A stretch of DNA of 64,000 nucleotides from NCBI GenBank assembly GCA_963822765.1, contig CAWGJL010000052.1, positions 1 through 64,000 of the forward strand. Reading direction: 5' to 3'. The DNA comes from Palsa-504 sp963822765 (GTDB taxonomy: Bacteria > Actinomycetota > Actinomycetes > Streptosporangiales > Streptosporangiaceae). The translations under genes were made by a program, and so were the position numbers. Each line of letters opens with the position of its first letter. Position 1 is the first letter of the stretch. This document shows positions 1 to 9,279 of this stretch, piece after piece. Below the pieces are notes generated by a model. It ran no database searches. It was not told where the DNA came from and was given only the letters and a program-made list of their open reading frames with translations.

Positions 1-63
1 CCTGCCAGGGCGGAGGCTGCGTGGTCTACAGCGTTCACTTTTCCGTGGTCAGGGGGGACCGCA

Positions 64-1107
64 TGGCCGATTTCGACCGCGTATGCCTTTGACGGGGCCG
101 CGCTCGACCTTGGCCGCGGCGTGCACGACGGCGCGGTCGTCCCCCGCGACGGCGGTCATGCTGCCGCTGCGGATGGTCAACCGGCACGGCCTGATCGCGG
201 GCGCCACCGGCACCGGCAAGACGAAGACGCTGCAGGGAATCGCCGAGCAGCTGTCGAGCGCCGGCGTGCCGGTGTTCGTGACCGACGTGAAGGGCGACCT
301 GTCCGGCGTGGCCGAACCGGGCGAGGCGGGCGGCGCCGCCGCCAAGCGCGCCGCAGACCTCGGCCTGCAGTTCCAGGCGCGCGGGTTCCCGGCCGAGTTC
401 TTCGCGCTGGGCGGCCTCGGCCCGGGGATCCCCATCCGGGCGACCGTGTCGGACTTCGGTCCGCGTTCCTCAGCTCGGTGGCCCAGACCGTCCGGCTGAT
501 CCGGTCCAAGGGCGTCGGCGTCTACTTCATCACCCAGACCCCCAAGGACGTGCCGAGCGAGATCTTGGGCCAGCTCGGCAACCGGGTCCAGCACGCACTG
601 CAGGCGTTCACCCCCGAGGACGCCAAGGCGCTCAAGGCCACCGTCTCGACGTTCCCGAAGTCCGCGTTCTACGACCTGGATGAGCTGCTCACCGGCATGG
701 GCATCGGCGAGGCGGCGGTGACGATCTTGTCCTCCTCTGGCGTGCCGACACCGGTGGTGCACACCCGGATGACGCCGCCGGCCTCGCGGATGGGACCGGC
801 CGACGACGTCGAGGGCAAGGCCAAGGCGTCCCCGCTGTGGGCCAAGTACGGCGAGCGGGTGGACAACGAAAGCGCCCGCGAGATGCTCGCCGCCCGGATG
901 GAGGCCCCGGCGGCCAGCGCTCCCGCTCCCGCCGGTAACGGCGGCGCGCAGGCCCGGCCCGCGCCTACCGAGAGCCACAAGAAGGCGGCCGGCGTCGCCG
1001 CGGGCGGCGTCGCCACGGTGACCGCCTTCCTGCAGTCCAAGGAGGGAAAGCAGCTGGAGAAGCAGGTCATGCGCGGCGTCTTCGGCCTGCTCAAGAAGAA
1101 GCTCTAA
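64..1107 (+). pseudogene. Broken DUF853 (YjgR/HerA-like) P-loop ATPase
   Basis: Remnant of a HerA/VirB4-type ATPase of the DUF853 family, DNA-translocase-like proteins of poorly known role. Walker A GATGTGKTKT is readable after NRHGLIA, followed by FVTDVKGDLSG. The second half shows RLIRSKGVGVYFITQTPKD, GQLGNRVQHALQAFTP and an Ala/Lys-rich tail ending in GLLKKKL. The frame changes near 84 and near 145, where GTC-GTC is followed by five Cs and four would keep the frame. Near 465 it changes again, and the roughly 200 residues that family members carry between SDFGP and the RLIRSKG block, including the Walker B region, are absent. It ends convergently on the neighbouring MFS gene with stop codons overlapping. 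The family call is firm; whether the lesions are real or assembly errors is open. Confidence 0.8.
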
Positions 1108-2500
1108 CGCGATCGCGGGCTCTTCCTCGCGGGCCTGCTCGCGCCGCGGCGCGAGCTTCCTGGCACGGATCAGGATCACGATCACCAGCAGGCTGGCCAC
1201 GTTGAAGATCGCAGCGAGGCCGAAGGCAGCGGCCATGCCGTGCGCGAGGACGTGCTGTCCCTGGGCAGCCGCGGTCAGGCCCGGCAGCGGGTGCTGCTGC
1301 GCGCTGCGGCTCGCGGTGCCGAACACGGCGACCAGGACGGCCAGGCCGAGCGCGCCGCCGACCTGCTGCATCACGTTGACCATGCTCGAGGCGGCGCCGG
1401 AGTCCGCGGGCGCGACGCCGGCCAGCGACGCCGTGGTCAGCGGCACGAACACCAGGCCCATCCCGATGCCGAGCAGCATCATCGGGCCGAACACCCCGGA
1501 CCAGTAGCCGGTGGCCGGCGAGACGCGCGACAGCCAGGCCAGAGAGACGATGGCCGGCAGCATCCCGATGATCATGAGCGGCTTGGCGCCCAGCCGCGGC
1601 ATCAGCCGGGGCGCGGTGCGCGACATCGCGAACAGCGCGGCCGTCAGCGGCAGGAACGCCACGCCCGCGCGCAGCGGGCTGAAGCCCATGACCTTCTGCA
1701 GGAACTGGGTGAGGAAGAAGAACACCCCGAACATCCCGGCGAGCAGCAGCAGCCGGGCGGCGAAGGAGCCCGACCGGCTGGCGTCGGCGAACAGCCGCAG
1801 CGGGGTGATCGGCTGGCGGACCCGGGACTCGATGACCAGGAACCCGGCCAGCAGGACCGCCGCGGCGCCGAACGCGGCCAGCGTCAGGTGATCTCCCCAG
1901 CCGTTGGTCGCGGCCCGGACGAACCCGTACACCAGGGAAGCCACGCCGGCGGTCGACGTCACCGCGCCGGCCAGGTCGAACCGGCCCGTCTGACGCGGTG
2001 TCTCGGCCACGAACAGCGGCGCGATGGCCAGCACGGCGATCCCGATCGGCACGTTGATGAACAGCACCCAGCGCCAGGACAACCACTCGGTGATCACGCC
2101 CCCGAGCACCAGGCCCAGGGAGGACCCGCCGGTGATCACGCCCATGTAGATGCCCAGTGCGCGGGTCCGTTCCCGGCCCTCGGGAAAACCGCTCACGATC
2201 AGGGCCAGCACGGCCGGGGCGGCCAGCGCGCCGCCCGCGCCCTGCACGGCCCGGGCCGCCAGCAGCATCCCGGCCGAGGTGGAGAGCCCGCCCACGAGGG
2301 AGGCGAGGGTGAACAGGCCGATGCCGGCGCTGAAGACGCGCCGGCGGCCCAGGATGTCACCGGCCCGGCCGCCGAGCAGCAGCAGGCCGCCGAAGGTCAG
2401 CGTGTAGCCGTTCATCACCCAGGACAGGCTGGTCGAGGAGAAATGCAGGCTGTTCTGGACGTGCGGCAGCGCGATGTTCACCACCGTCGCCCCCAGGATG
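1104..2500 (-). pseudogene. 3' part of a DHA2-family MFS efflux gene (MFS1), split by an integrative element
   Basis: Encodes a drug:H+ antiporter of the EmrB/QacA (14-TM) MFS group from the end of TM1 onward: ATVVNIALPHVQ, SLSWVMNGYTLTFGG, GRAGDILGRRR (motif A), GSSLGLVLGGVITEWLSWRW (motif C region) and the C-terminal MVNVMQQVGGALGLAV block. The start and the first ~35 residues are missing; they lie almost 10 kb away beyond the right junction of the inserted element. At the 3' end the frame stays open far past the expected stop, while a TAG exists one base out of frame at 1104-1106, so a single indel probably hides the natural stop. Read as one gene interrupted by insertion. It is closely related along its whole length to the intact MFS2 carried by the element. 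Confidence 0.85.
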
Positions 2501-2515
2501 GTCACTTGTGCCAAT
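2485..2515. other. Left junction (attL-like) of the integrative element
   Basis: MFS1 coding sequence stops resembling its paralogue immediately left of 2501. AGGATG at 2495-2500 is shared with the right junction. To the left lies the target half (CCACCGTCGCCCCC) and to the right element DNA (GTCACTTGTGCCAATAAACC) that runs into the recombinase gene. The exact crossover dinucleotide cannot be fixed from one copy. Confidence 0.7.
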
Positions 2516-2532
2516 AAACCGCTAATGGCATA

Positions 2533-4334
2533 ATGCCGGGAAGGATCGCTATGAGCGCACGGTCGGCAAGGCAGCCCCGCTTCCCAGTAGAGCGCAGGCC
2601 CGCCCGGCCAGGACGGAACGACACGGGCATGAGGGTAAACGGGGAACCTGAGCGGTGGCTGGCCGCCGCGCGTATCAGCTACATGGCCAAGAGGGACCGC
2701 GAACGCGGCGATGACCTGATCAACGGAATCCAGACTCAGGACGTCAGGTCCGTCGAGTGGGCGCGATGCGAAGGACACGTGATCGTGCACGTGACCAAGG
2801 ACCGCAACGTCTCCGGCGCGATCGCCCCGTGGGAGCGCCCCGAGCTGGGCCGTGGCTGACCGACCCGGTTAAGCTCGTCCAGTACGACGGGATCGTGGCC
2901 TACGACGTGTCGCGGCTGTCGCGCGAGTACTTCGACCTGGCGTGGCTGCGGAAGTGGGCCGAGGAGAACCACAAGAAGCTGTACGTGATCAAGGAACGGC
3001 TCGCGCTGGCCCGACAACCGGGACGGGACGCTGTGGGGGGTCGCCGCCGAGCGCGCCTACGAGGAGCGGCAAGACATCATCGAACGGGTGACCAGGGAAC
3101 TCGATGCGCTGCGGGACGCTGGCAAGCTCGCCAAGCCGCTTCCCGTTCGGCTACACCTCCGCGGGGGACAAGTACGACCGCTACCTGACCCCCACCGAGG
3201 AAGGACGCACCTACATTCCCCAGATCTTCAAGCACTGCATCGACGGCTGGTCGATGAACGCGATCGCGCAATGGCTAAACGATGAAGGGGTCAAACCCTC
3301 GTCGGGCGGGAAGTGGTGGGGAGCGGTCGTCGGGCGCATCATCAAGAACCCGACTTACATGGGGCACCAGTGCCAGCGAGACCTTGTTCCCCCAGATGAG
3401 GTAGAAGAGAGCGACGGCAAGGCCGTCCGCTACCGCTATGGCAGCACCTGGACCGAGACCCCGCGCTTTCAGTACGGGAAGACCATCCACCGCTGCGAGG
3501 CCCTGGTCGACGCCGCCATCTGGAAGCGCGCGAACGAGGCCCTGACCAGCCGTCCGAAGCGGGGCCACGTCGATCCTCGAGAGCCGCGCCATGCTCGCTG
3601 AGACGCTGTTCTGCCCCTCCTGCGAAGACAGCCCCATGTACCGGATAAGGGGGGGTGGCGGCAAGAGCCGCTATCTCTTCTACTACCGCTGCTCCGGGCG
3701 GGGCAGCCAGCGCCAGGGCTGCGGCAACATGGTCCGGATGGAACTCGTCGATGCGGCGGTCAACGAGATCATGGCGAGCACGTTCGACGTGCCGGTCATG
3801 CGGCACGAGATCGTCTTCGGGAACGAGGCCGAGATCGGGGCCGAGCTAGAGCGCATCAACTTCGAGTTGCAGCAACTGGGCGCGCAGCGACTGCCGTGGG
3901 ATGAGGAGGACCGCGAACGGGCGCGGCTGCGAGCAGAGCATGAGCGTGTGAGCAGCACCACGTTGATTGATGACCACGTGGAACTGGTCGAGACCGACGA
4001 CACTTACCTTGAACTGTGGGAGCGGCGGAGTGTCCAGAATCGCGGCCCCTGGCTCGTTGAGCAGGGCTTCCGGGTAACCGCCAGCAAGGAGCAGGTGACC
4101 GTCTCGCAGGGGACGGTTCAGGGCGAGGCGTGGCTGGACGAGCCGGAGCGTATAACACCCACCCGGCACCTGGAACGGGTGTACTGGGGTAAGTGCGAGT
4201 GCGGATGCGGCGCGGACCTTTACGGTGCCAAGTGCCGTCAGAAGAGGTACGTTAACGGCACCCACCGAATGAGGGCAATCCGTCAGCGCGAAGCCGCAGG
4301 CGAAGCACAAGCCGCCGATTCGCAAGAGCCGTGA
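2533..4334 (+). pseudogene. Decayed large serine recombinase/integrase
   Basis: Large serine recombinase that would catalyse site-specific integration of the element. In order: resolvase domain with candidate catalytic serine in AARISYMAKRDRERGDD, KDRNVSGAIAPWERPEL, then VAYDVSRLSREYFDLAWLR; a recombinase domain with PFGYTSAGDKYDRYL, NAIAQWLNDEGV and IIKNPTYMGHQ; a zinc-ribbon region with FCPSC and YYRCSGRG; and a charged C-terminal region with ELERINFELQQL. The frame changes four times: near 2853 (one base short), 3007, 3140 and 3585 (each one base long). ATG at 2629 is the likelier true start. Position beside the left junction matches known integrative elements. Four indels in one gene suggest real decay, although other genes in the window also carry single indels. 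Confidence 0.85.
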
Positions 4335-4651
4335 TCCGGCTCTCATCAGGTCCGCTTCTTGCGCCAGGCGAGCACGCATCCGCCCGTGGCCTCCGTCGTG
4401 TACTCGACGTGGAACCCGGCCCGGCGGCGCGGCCACGGGGGTAAGCGCTCCTCCGGAGCGCTAGGACCGTGGGCTGAGAGCGAGACGCTGATTCAGTATT
4501 CAGCTCGGCTCGCTGGCGTGACGGCTCCGTCGGCCACCGAACGACCTGTTCTGTGACCCCCGTAGGGGACCATCACGGCACCCGCCAGCATCCGGGCAGC
4601 AAGAACGCCCGCTCGGCGGCATGAGCGAGTGGGTCCGGCCTGTCCGCGAGG
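4335..4651. other. Gene-poor gap after the recombinase, with a hairpin
   Basis: No convincing complete gene. AGCGCTCC-TCC-GGAGCGCT at 4444-4462 is a perfect 8-bp stem with a 3-nt loop and could end recombinase transcription. On the minus strand a frame that is open from about 4487 and stops at 4346-4348 reads GFHVEYTTEATGGCVLAWRK near its end; it looks protein-like but has no start codon, and may be the tail of a lost small gene. Confidence 0.4.
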
Positions 4652-4696
4652 TTGAAAGCGGTCGTTCCGCCGGTCGAGCTTTGGGATCATGTTCGG

Positions 4697-5050
4697 GTGA
4701 ACGCCAAGGTGGAGACGGTGACGTTGTGGCGGCCGGCCGGGCCGCAGAAGTTGGCGTTGGTCGAGGCGTCCGGGTGGCAGCGGTGGCCGCCGCGGTTGCC
4801 GGGGCAGCCGATCTTCTACCCAGTGCTCAACGAGGAGTACGCGACGATGATCGCTCGTGACTGGAACGTGAAGCATTCCGGAGCGGGGTATGTCACCCGC
4901 TTCCAGGTTCGTCGGGATTTTCTGGATCGCTACGAGGTGCATCAGGTCGGTGGCCAGACCATCCTGGAGTACTGGATCCCGGCCGAGGACCTCGACGCGC
5001 TCAACGCGCACCTCGTGGGCAGGATCGAGGTCGTCGCCGAGTACCGGTAG
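4697..5050 (+). CDS. ADP-ribosylation/crystallin J1-like small protein
   Basis: About 117 residues matching the actinobacterial family usually labelled ADP-ribosylation/crystallin J1, whose biochemical role is not established. Family landmarks visible are TLWRPAGPQKLALVEASGW, RLPGQPIFYPVLNEEYA, IARDWN, GYVTRF and the C-terminal IPAEDLDALNAHLVG followed by RIEVVAEY. I chose GTG at 4697 because the conserved block begins a few residues later; an upstream TTG at 4652 would add 15 residues with no family match. It is the first intact gene of the element cargo after the recombinase, on the same strand, with no obvious operon partner. Confidence 0.75.
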   Translation: MNAKVETVTLWRPAGPQKLALVEASGWQRWPPRLPGQPIFYPVLNEEYATMIARDWNVKHSGAGYVTRFQVRRDFLDRYEVHQVGGQTILEYWIPAEDLDALNAHLVGRIEVVAEYR

Positions 5051-5145
5051 GTCGGCTACCACCGGTCAGCGACAGAACAGCATGACTGTGCGAGCGCTGT
5101 GGCACGGGCGTTGCCGGATCCCGCGGGGAGGGGCCTTGGCGGCGG

Positions 5146-5643
5146 TCAGGTGAAGCGGAGCCGGACCTGTGTGGTGGGGGCGGCTGGTTCGGGGCTGTGG
5201 GCGAAGGCGGCCAGCGCGGCTCGTACGGTTTGTAGGGTCTGCACGCCGACGAGGTCGGTCCAGGCGCGTTCGGCGTCGGCACCGGCCTGGCTGAGCAGGT
5301 CGTGTAGCCGGTGCCCGTCAGCGGTCAAGGCGAGACGTCGGCTGCGCGCGTCGTCGGTGTGTGGCTGCCGGTCGAGCAGCCCGTCGGCCTGGAGCACTGC
5401 GCAGATCTTGCTCATCGCCTGCGTGGTCAGGCCGGATCGCTCGGCGAGTTGGGTGACCGTGTTGATGCCTCGTCCGATGAACAGCAGCGTGATCGCCTGG
5501 GTTGAGGTGAGGTGACCGTACCCGGCCGGGCCGAGCGCCGCGAGCAGGGTGCGGACCACGCGTTCGCAGCAGGCTGCCAGCAGGACACCCAGATCCTCGT
5601 TGAGGGAGGCAGGCGCTGGTGCAGGCTGGCGGTGCTTGCTCAC
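5146..5643 (-). CDS. MarR-family transcriptional regulator
   Basis: 165-residue winged-helix regulator. The DNA-binding core is visible as LTSTQAITLLFIGRGINTVT, QLAERSGLTTQAMSKICAVL (recognition region) and the wing DARSRRLALTADGHRL, flanked by helical dimerisation segments. Starts at GTG with divergent orientation to the redox gene at 5725, and the short intergenic space holds a TACGTAA inverted repeat that is the likely operator. By family precedent it would repress itself and the redox/methyltransferase pair until a small ligand or oxidant releases it; the ligand cannot be read from sequence. Confidence 0.88.
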   Translation of the reverse strand: MSKHRQPAPAPASLNEDLGVLLAACCERVVRTLLAALGPAGYGHLTSTQAITLLFIGRGINTVTQLAERSGLTTQAMSKICAVLQADGLLDRQPHTDDARSRRLALTADGHRLHDLLSQAGADAERAWTDLVGVQTLQTVRAALAAFAHSPEPAAPTTQVRLRFT

Positions 5644-5666
5644 GTGATCACCTTACCCATCTTGAC

Positions 5667-5685
5667 TACGTAACCAGCTTACGTA
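5667..5685. promoter_or_regulatory. Candidate MarR operator, TACGTAA-5-TTACGTA
   Basis: Perfect 7-bp inverted repeat with a 5-bp spacer (CCAGC), placed 24 bp upstream of the MarR start and 40 bp upstream of the redox gene start, inside an A+T-richer patch that stands out from the surrounding sequence. Size and placement fit a MarR dimer site controlling both directions. Confidence 0.65.
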
Positions 5686-5724
5686 TTTAATAATGGTAAC
5701 TGGATGGCACATTTGGAGGTCGTC

Positions 5725-6216
5725 ATGCCCGTCCAGACCGAGCACCGATTCCCCCCCGACCTAAGCGTCCTGGACGCCGCCGACAGCCGAGTCACCCTGG
5801 CCGACCTGCGCGGCCAGGCGCGGGCGGTGGCCGTGTACTTCACGCACCGGCACCTGCCCGGTCTGCATCCAGCACGCCCGCGCCCTGGCCCGGCTGGACC
5901 TACCCACCCGCGACGTGCAGCCGGTGGTGGTGGTGCCCGGATCGCCGACGCACGCCGCCCGGGTCCGGGGCATCCTCGGCAACCGGGTCACCGTCGTGTC
6001 CTCCGCTGGCGCCCAGGCGCACCTGGCGGCGGGATTGCACCGGACCCTGCTCCTTCAACAGAGTGGCATCATGCTCATCGACTCGGCCGGCGTCGTGCGA
6101 TACCGGCTGGCGACCGCCCTGCCCACCGGCAGCTTCGACGGCCCGGCGCTGCAGGCCGCGGTTCGACCGGCCGTAACGCGCCAACCATCCTCCCCCAACG
6201 CGCCGCGAAAGGATGA
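5725..6216 (+). pseudogene. AhpC/TSA-like thiol-redox protein, frameshifted
   Basis: Thioredoxin-fold peroxiredoxin-like protein. The first frame gives FPPDLSVLDAADSRVTLADL and RAVAVYFTHR; the next frame continues with TCPVCIQHARALARLDL, then VQPVVVVPGSPTHAARVRG and QQSGIMLIDSAGVVRYRL. CPVC is the expected redox-active motif, so one extra base near 5850 splits the gene just before its active site. A second shift near 6170 is likely, since the second frame runs on into the next gene without stopping. ATG 5725 is preferred over 5704 because GGAGG lies 5 nt before it. Divergent from MarR with a shared operator and just upstream of the methyltransferase; if the indels are sequencing errors this is an intact gene. 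Confidence 0.7.
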
Positions 6217-6221
6217 CAACC

Positions 6222-6725
6222 ATGCAACGCACCGCTGCCGCGGCCGGAAGCGCGGTCTTCTTCGTCCTTGCCCCAGGTACCATCGTCGGGCTCGTTCCGT
6301 GGCTGATCACCGACTGGCACCCGGGTGCGCCAGTGTCCCACCTCGTACCGCTTCGGGTACTCGGTGCCGTACTGGTGGTGGCCGGGACCGCCATACTGGT
6401 GTCCGCGTTCGCCCGGTTCGTGGTCGAAGGGCTCGGTACCCCGGCACCCGTCGCACCGCCCACGCACCTCGTCGTCGGCGGCCTGTACCGGCACGTGCGC
6501 AACCCCATATACCTCGCGCTCGACGCCACGATCCTCGGCCAGGCGATGCTGCTGTGGCGGCCAGACCTGTTGTGGTACACGGGTTTCGTCGCGCTCGCGC
6601 TGGTCGCCTGGGTCTACGGGTTGGAGCAGCCGGAGCTGCAGAGCCGGTTCGGCGCGCGGTACGACGAATACCGGCGGGCGGTACCGGGCTGGTGGCCACG
6701 TCGCCGACCCTGGCAGCCCCGATAG
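6222..6725 (+). CDS. Isoprenylcysteine carboxyl methyltransferase (ICMT/PEMT)-family membrane protein
   Basis: About 167-residue polytopic membrane protein. Hydrophobic segments include VFFVLAPGTIVGLVPWLI, VLGAVLVVAGTAILVSAF and LWYTGFVALALVAWVYGL. The family signature is clear: GGLYRHVRNPIYLALD followed near the C-terminus by EQPELQSRFGARYDEYRRAV. Bacterial relatives are SAM-dependent methyltransferases of mostly unknown substrate and often sit beside redox or resistance genes. AAAGGA lies 8 nt before ATG 6222, which decides the start over ATG 6213. Follows the redox gene within a few bases, so co-transcription under the MarR operator is likely. Confidence 0.85.
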   Translation: MQRTAAAAGSAVFFVLAPGTIVGLVPWLITDWHPGAPVSHLVPLRVLGAVLVVAGTAILVSAFARFVVEGLGTPAPVAPPTHLVVGGLYRHVRNPIYLALDATILGQAMLLWRPDLLWYTGFVALALVAWVYGLEQPELQSRFGARYDEYRRAVPGWWPRRRPWQPR

Positions 6726-6739
6726 ACCGCCGACGTCCG

Positions 6740-6952
6740 CGCCCCACGCCCGACCTCTGATGCCGCCGTCTGGATGGTCGCGGCGCCCAGGGTCAGGTAC
6801 CAGTCCGAACCGATGAACTCCAGTCCGGTCTCCTCACCGACGTACGCGTCAATGCGTCTGGCACCACCAAGCCCTGCGCGAACTGGTCACTGATCGCCCA
6901 GAGCGCTGCGCGCAGCCGTACCGCTCGTGTACCTGCCCAGGTCAGGGGCATA
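6740..6952 (-). pseudogene. Possible remnant of a small protein gene
   Basis: The minus strand reads MPLTWAGTRAVRLRAALWAI followed by SDQFAQGLVVP in one frame, then RIDAYVGEETGLEF and IGSDWYLTLGAATI in another, with a one-base shift between them near 6865. Composition is protein-like in both parts, but I do not recognise the family and the second frame has no early stop. It could be a broken small gene or chance; no function is proposed. Confidence 0.3.
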
Positions 6953-7593
6953 TTTGACCTTGCATTGTTGACGTGGAGACCGGTGATTGTCCCGGTCGGC
7001 GTCCAGCCCGTCTACTTACCTTTTGGATAGATTTTCCTTACCAGGGGGTTCCGGTGCCTTGACAAGGCACCAGGCATGGAGCGTTCATGGAAGGCGCGCG
7101 ACTGTTGCGCGCGGCGCGGCACCGACTTCTTGCCGGCCGGGACAGGGCGCGCGAGGCGAAGGCTGGCGTACGGACCCCCTCTAGCGGGAGCGTGCGGGCG
7201 GCGGGCCCTGGACCGGCGGACCTGGTGCCGGGGAGGCGACGCCGACGCACGCGCCAGCCCGGCCCCTCGGGTCATGAGCCGGCGTGGCGGCACTACGAGC
7301 ACCCGTCCGGCAGGCACCGCGCCCGGCACGCGAGCTGACAGCCCATAGACACGAGGCTGACAGCCCGGCCTGCGGCACGGGGAGCGACCCCCGGCATTGG
7401 CGGCGGGATCCGCCTTTCCTGACAATCTTCCGCCTGCCCTCATTCGGTTCCGGGGCAAGGCGGCCTTTGGCATGTGCGGGGACCCGAGCGGTTCACGCGC
7501 GGAAAGGCACTTTCTCCCATGACATCTCTTGTCAGCAAGCGTTCTACCCGGCAAGCCCCCCGGACGGTTACCCGGCAGCGGAATCTGTCAACC
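6953..7593. other. Non-coding stretch left of the IS3 copy
   Basis: No gene is supported over about 640 bases; open frames here are unconvincing by composition. Two small features are visible. GGTGCCTTG-A-CAAGGCACC at 7053-7071 is a perfect 9-bp palindrome whose arm ends in the same GGCACC as the IS3 inverted repeats. GCTGACAGCCC is repeated about 25 bp apart near 7340-7370. Confidence 0.5.
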
Positions 7594-7618
7594 TGTATGA
7601 GGCACCATCACGCGGGTC

Positions 7619-8640
7619 TTATTGAGTGTCGGTCTCCTTCTCCTGGGGCGGGTTGATCCAGGATGTTCCTGGCAGTTTCGGCGGGGCTGGCGGTTTGCGG
7701 ACAAAGCGCTCGGGGTGGGCGTGGTAGGCGTCGGCCAGAACCTGGGCACGCCCGGCCCGGACGGCTGCGGCCCGGCCGTGGTGGACGTCGGCGGCGGTAT
7801 GCAGGCCGAGCCCGCCGTGCCGGTGCTCGTTGTTGTACCAGGGGAAGAAGTCCTGGCAGTGCGCCCGGGCGGCTTGGATCGAACCGAACCGGGCGGGGAA
7901 GGCCGGCCGGTATTGAGCGTCTTGAACTGCGCTTCGGAGTACGGATTGTCGTTGGACACGTGGGGCCGGGAGTGGGATTGGGTGACGCCGAGGTCGGCGA
8001 GCAGCAGCGCGACCGGCTTGGAGGTCATCGAGGAGCCCCGGTCGGCGTGGATGCTCAGCTGCCCGCGGCCGATGCCCTGCTTGTCGCAGGTCGCCGCGAT
8101 CAGCTTCTCGGCCAGGGCAGCGGACTCGCAGGTGGCGACCATCCAGCCGACCACATACCGGGAGTAGATGTCCAAGATGACGTACAGGTGGTAGTACGTC
8201 CACTTCGCCGGGCCGTGCAGCTTGGTGATGTCCCAGGAGTACACCTGGTTCGGCCCGGAGGCCACCAGCTCGGGCTTGACGGCAGCGGGATGGGTGGCCT
8301 GCGCGCGCCGTTCCCGGCTCTCGCCGGCCTCGCGCAGCACCCGGTAATAGGTCGACACCGACCCCAGGTAGGCGCCCTCATCCAGCAGGATCGCCCAGAC
8401 CTCGGCCGGCGCCAGGTCAGCGAACCGGTCGCTGTGCAGCACGTCCAGGATCGCCTGCCGCTCGGCCGGGGCCAGCGCCCGCGGCTGGAGCCGCTCGGTA
8501 TGCGGGACCGGGGCTGCCTTCGGCGGCGGCGGGCTGATCCGGTGCCGCCGGTACCAGGTGGCCTGCGGCACGCCTGAGGCCGCGCACGCCGCCCGGGTGC
8601 CGATCTTCGGCGCGAGCAGGGCGATCGCCTCGTCGGTCAC
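7619..8640 (-). pseudogene. IS3 transposase OrfB (DDE), frameshifted
   Basis: Integrase-core DDE transposase. N-terminal helix-turn-helix region reads ASGVPQATWYRRHR and LHSDRFADLAPAEVWAIL. The catalytic core shows YSWDITKL (first Asp), IHADRGSSMTSK (second Asp) and NPYSEAQFKTL (Glu). Directly after the Glu motif the frame is lost: AAT-ACC stands where AAG-TAC is expected, a one-base deletion near 7917. The missing C-terminus, RPAFPARFGSIQAARAHCQ and FFPWYNNEHRHGGLGLHTA, continues in the next frame to the stop at 7619. Translation starts at GTG overlapping the OrfA stop as GTGA. As read here the enzyme would be inactive. Confidence 0.85.
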
Positions 8641-9086
8641 GAGCTGGACCCGGGCTCGGTGTCCGCGCTCTCGGAGATCGTCTCCAAGAGCGCCTGCAGT
8701 TTTGACTGGACATCCACCACGAAGCGGGCCTTAGCCAGCTCCCGCTCCAGGTTGGCCTTCTCTTTGCGCAGCCGGGCGATCTGCGCGTCCCGCGGGTCAG
8801 CGGCCGGACGGCCGCGCGGCCGCGCCGGGCCGGCCAGCGCGCCGGCGTCCCGGGCCCGCCGCCACTCGATCACGTGGCTGGAGTACAGGCCTTCCCGGCG
8901 CAGCACCGCGCCCTTCTCACCGGTCGGCGCCGCGTCATACTCGGCCACCACGTCCAGCTTGTACTGCGCGGTGAACGTCCGCCGGCGGGCCCTCTCGGGT
9001 ACCTCCGGATCCGGGCGCTCCTGCCCACCGGTCACCCGTCCAGCATCGCCGGCCACCAGGGCACGGTCGAGCACGGTCACGGTCAT
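8637..9086 (-). CDS. IS3 transposase OrfA (HTH)
   Basis: 149-residue partner of OrfB. Contains the IS3/IS911-type DNA-binding domain RRTFTAQYKLDVVAEYDA and GLYSSHVIEWRRARDAGAL, followed by a heptad-like coiled coil (AQIARLRKEKANLERELAKA) that in relatives mediates multimerisation. The stop overlaps the OrfB GTG by GTGA, suggesting translational coupling rather than the programmed -1 frameshift used by classical IS3 members. The start could also be a few codons downstream. Confidence 0.85.
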   Translation of the reverse strand: MTVTVLDRALVAGDAGRVTGGQERPDPEVPERARRRTFTAQYKLDVVAEYDAAPTGEKGAVLRREGLYSSHVIEWRRARDAGALAGPARPRGRPAADPRDAQIARLRKEKANLERELAKARFVVDVQSKLQALLETISESADTEPGSSS

Positions 9087-9279
9087 CTCAGGAAATCTCC
9101 ATCCCCGCCCTCGGGGAGGTCAGTGGTTACTGAGGGGCGGGTGCCTCACGACAGCTTGGCAGAGAGGGCAGGTGACCCGGCAGCCTTGGACTGCCGGCGC
9201 ACCTGCCGACCCTGGCCGGGCCGTATGCCCTGGTCGGCGGCTTAATATACCTGCGCCGTGGAACCGGGGCTGATGACCT

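Larger units (their letters stand above)
7594..9153 (-). mobile_element. IS3-family insertion sequence
   Basis: About 1.56 kb with two overlapping reading frames on the minus strand. Imperfect terminal inverted repeats are visible: TGTATGAGGCACC at the left end (7594-7606) and, as reverse complement, TGTCGTGAGGCACC at the right end (9140-9153), both starting with TG as in IS3 elements. Weaker similarity continues a few bases outward (AACC/AAGC), so the ends could be 3-4 bp further out. I see no clear target-site duplication. It lies inside the larger integrative element, between the methyltransferase cargo and the Replic_Relax gene. Confidence 0.8.

Noticed and set aside
49..2790. A 913-residue open frame on the minus strand
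   Set aside because: Only the central part is MFS1; the ends are the antisense of the DUF853 gene and of the serine recombinase, kept open by high G+C.
4359..4556. Forward 65-residue ORF after the recombinase
   Set aside because: Composition is not protein-like and there is no ribosome site.
8637..8640. Programmed -1 frameshift between IS3 OrfA and OrfB
   Set aside because: No A-rich slippery heptamer is present; a GTGA start-stop overlap explains OrfB translation.
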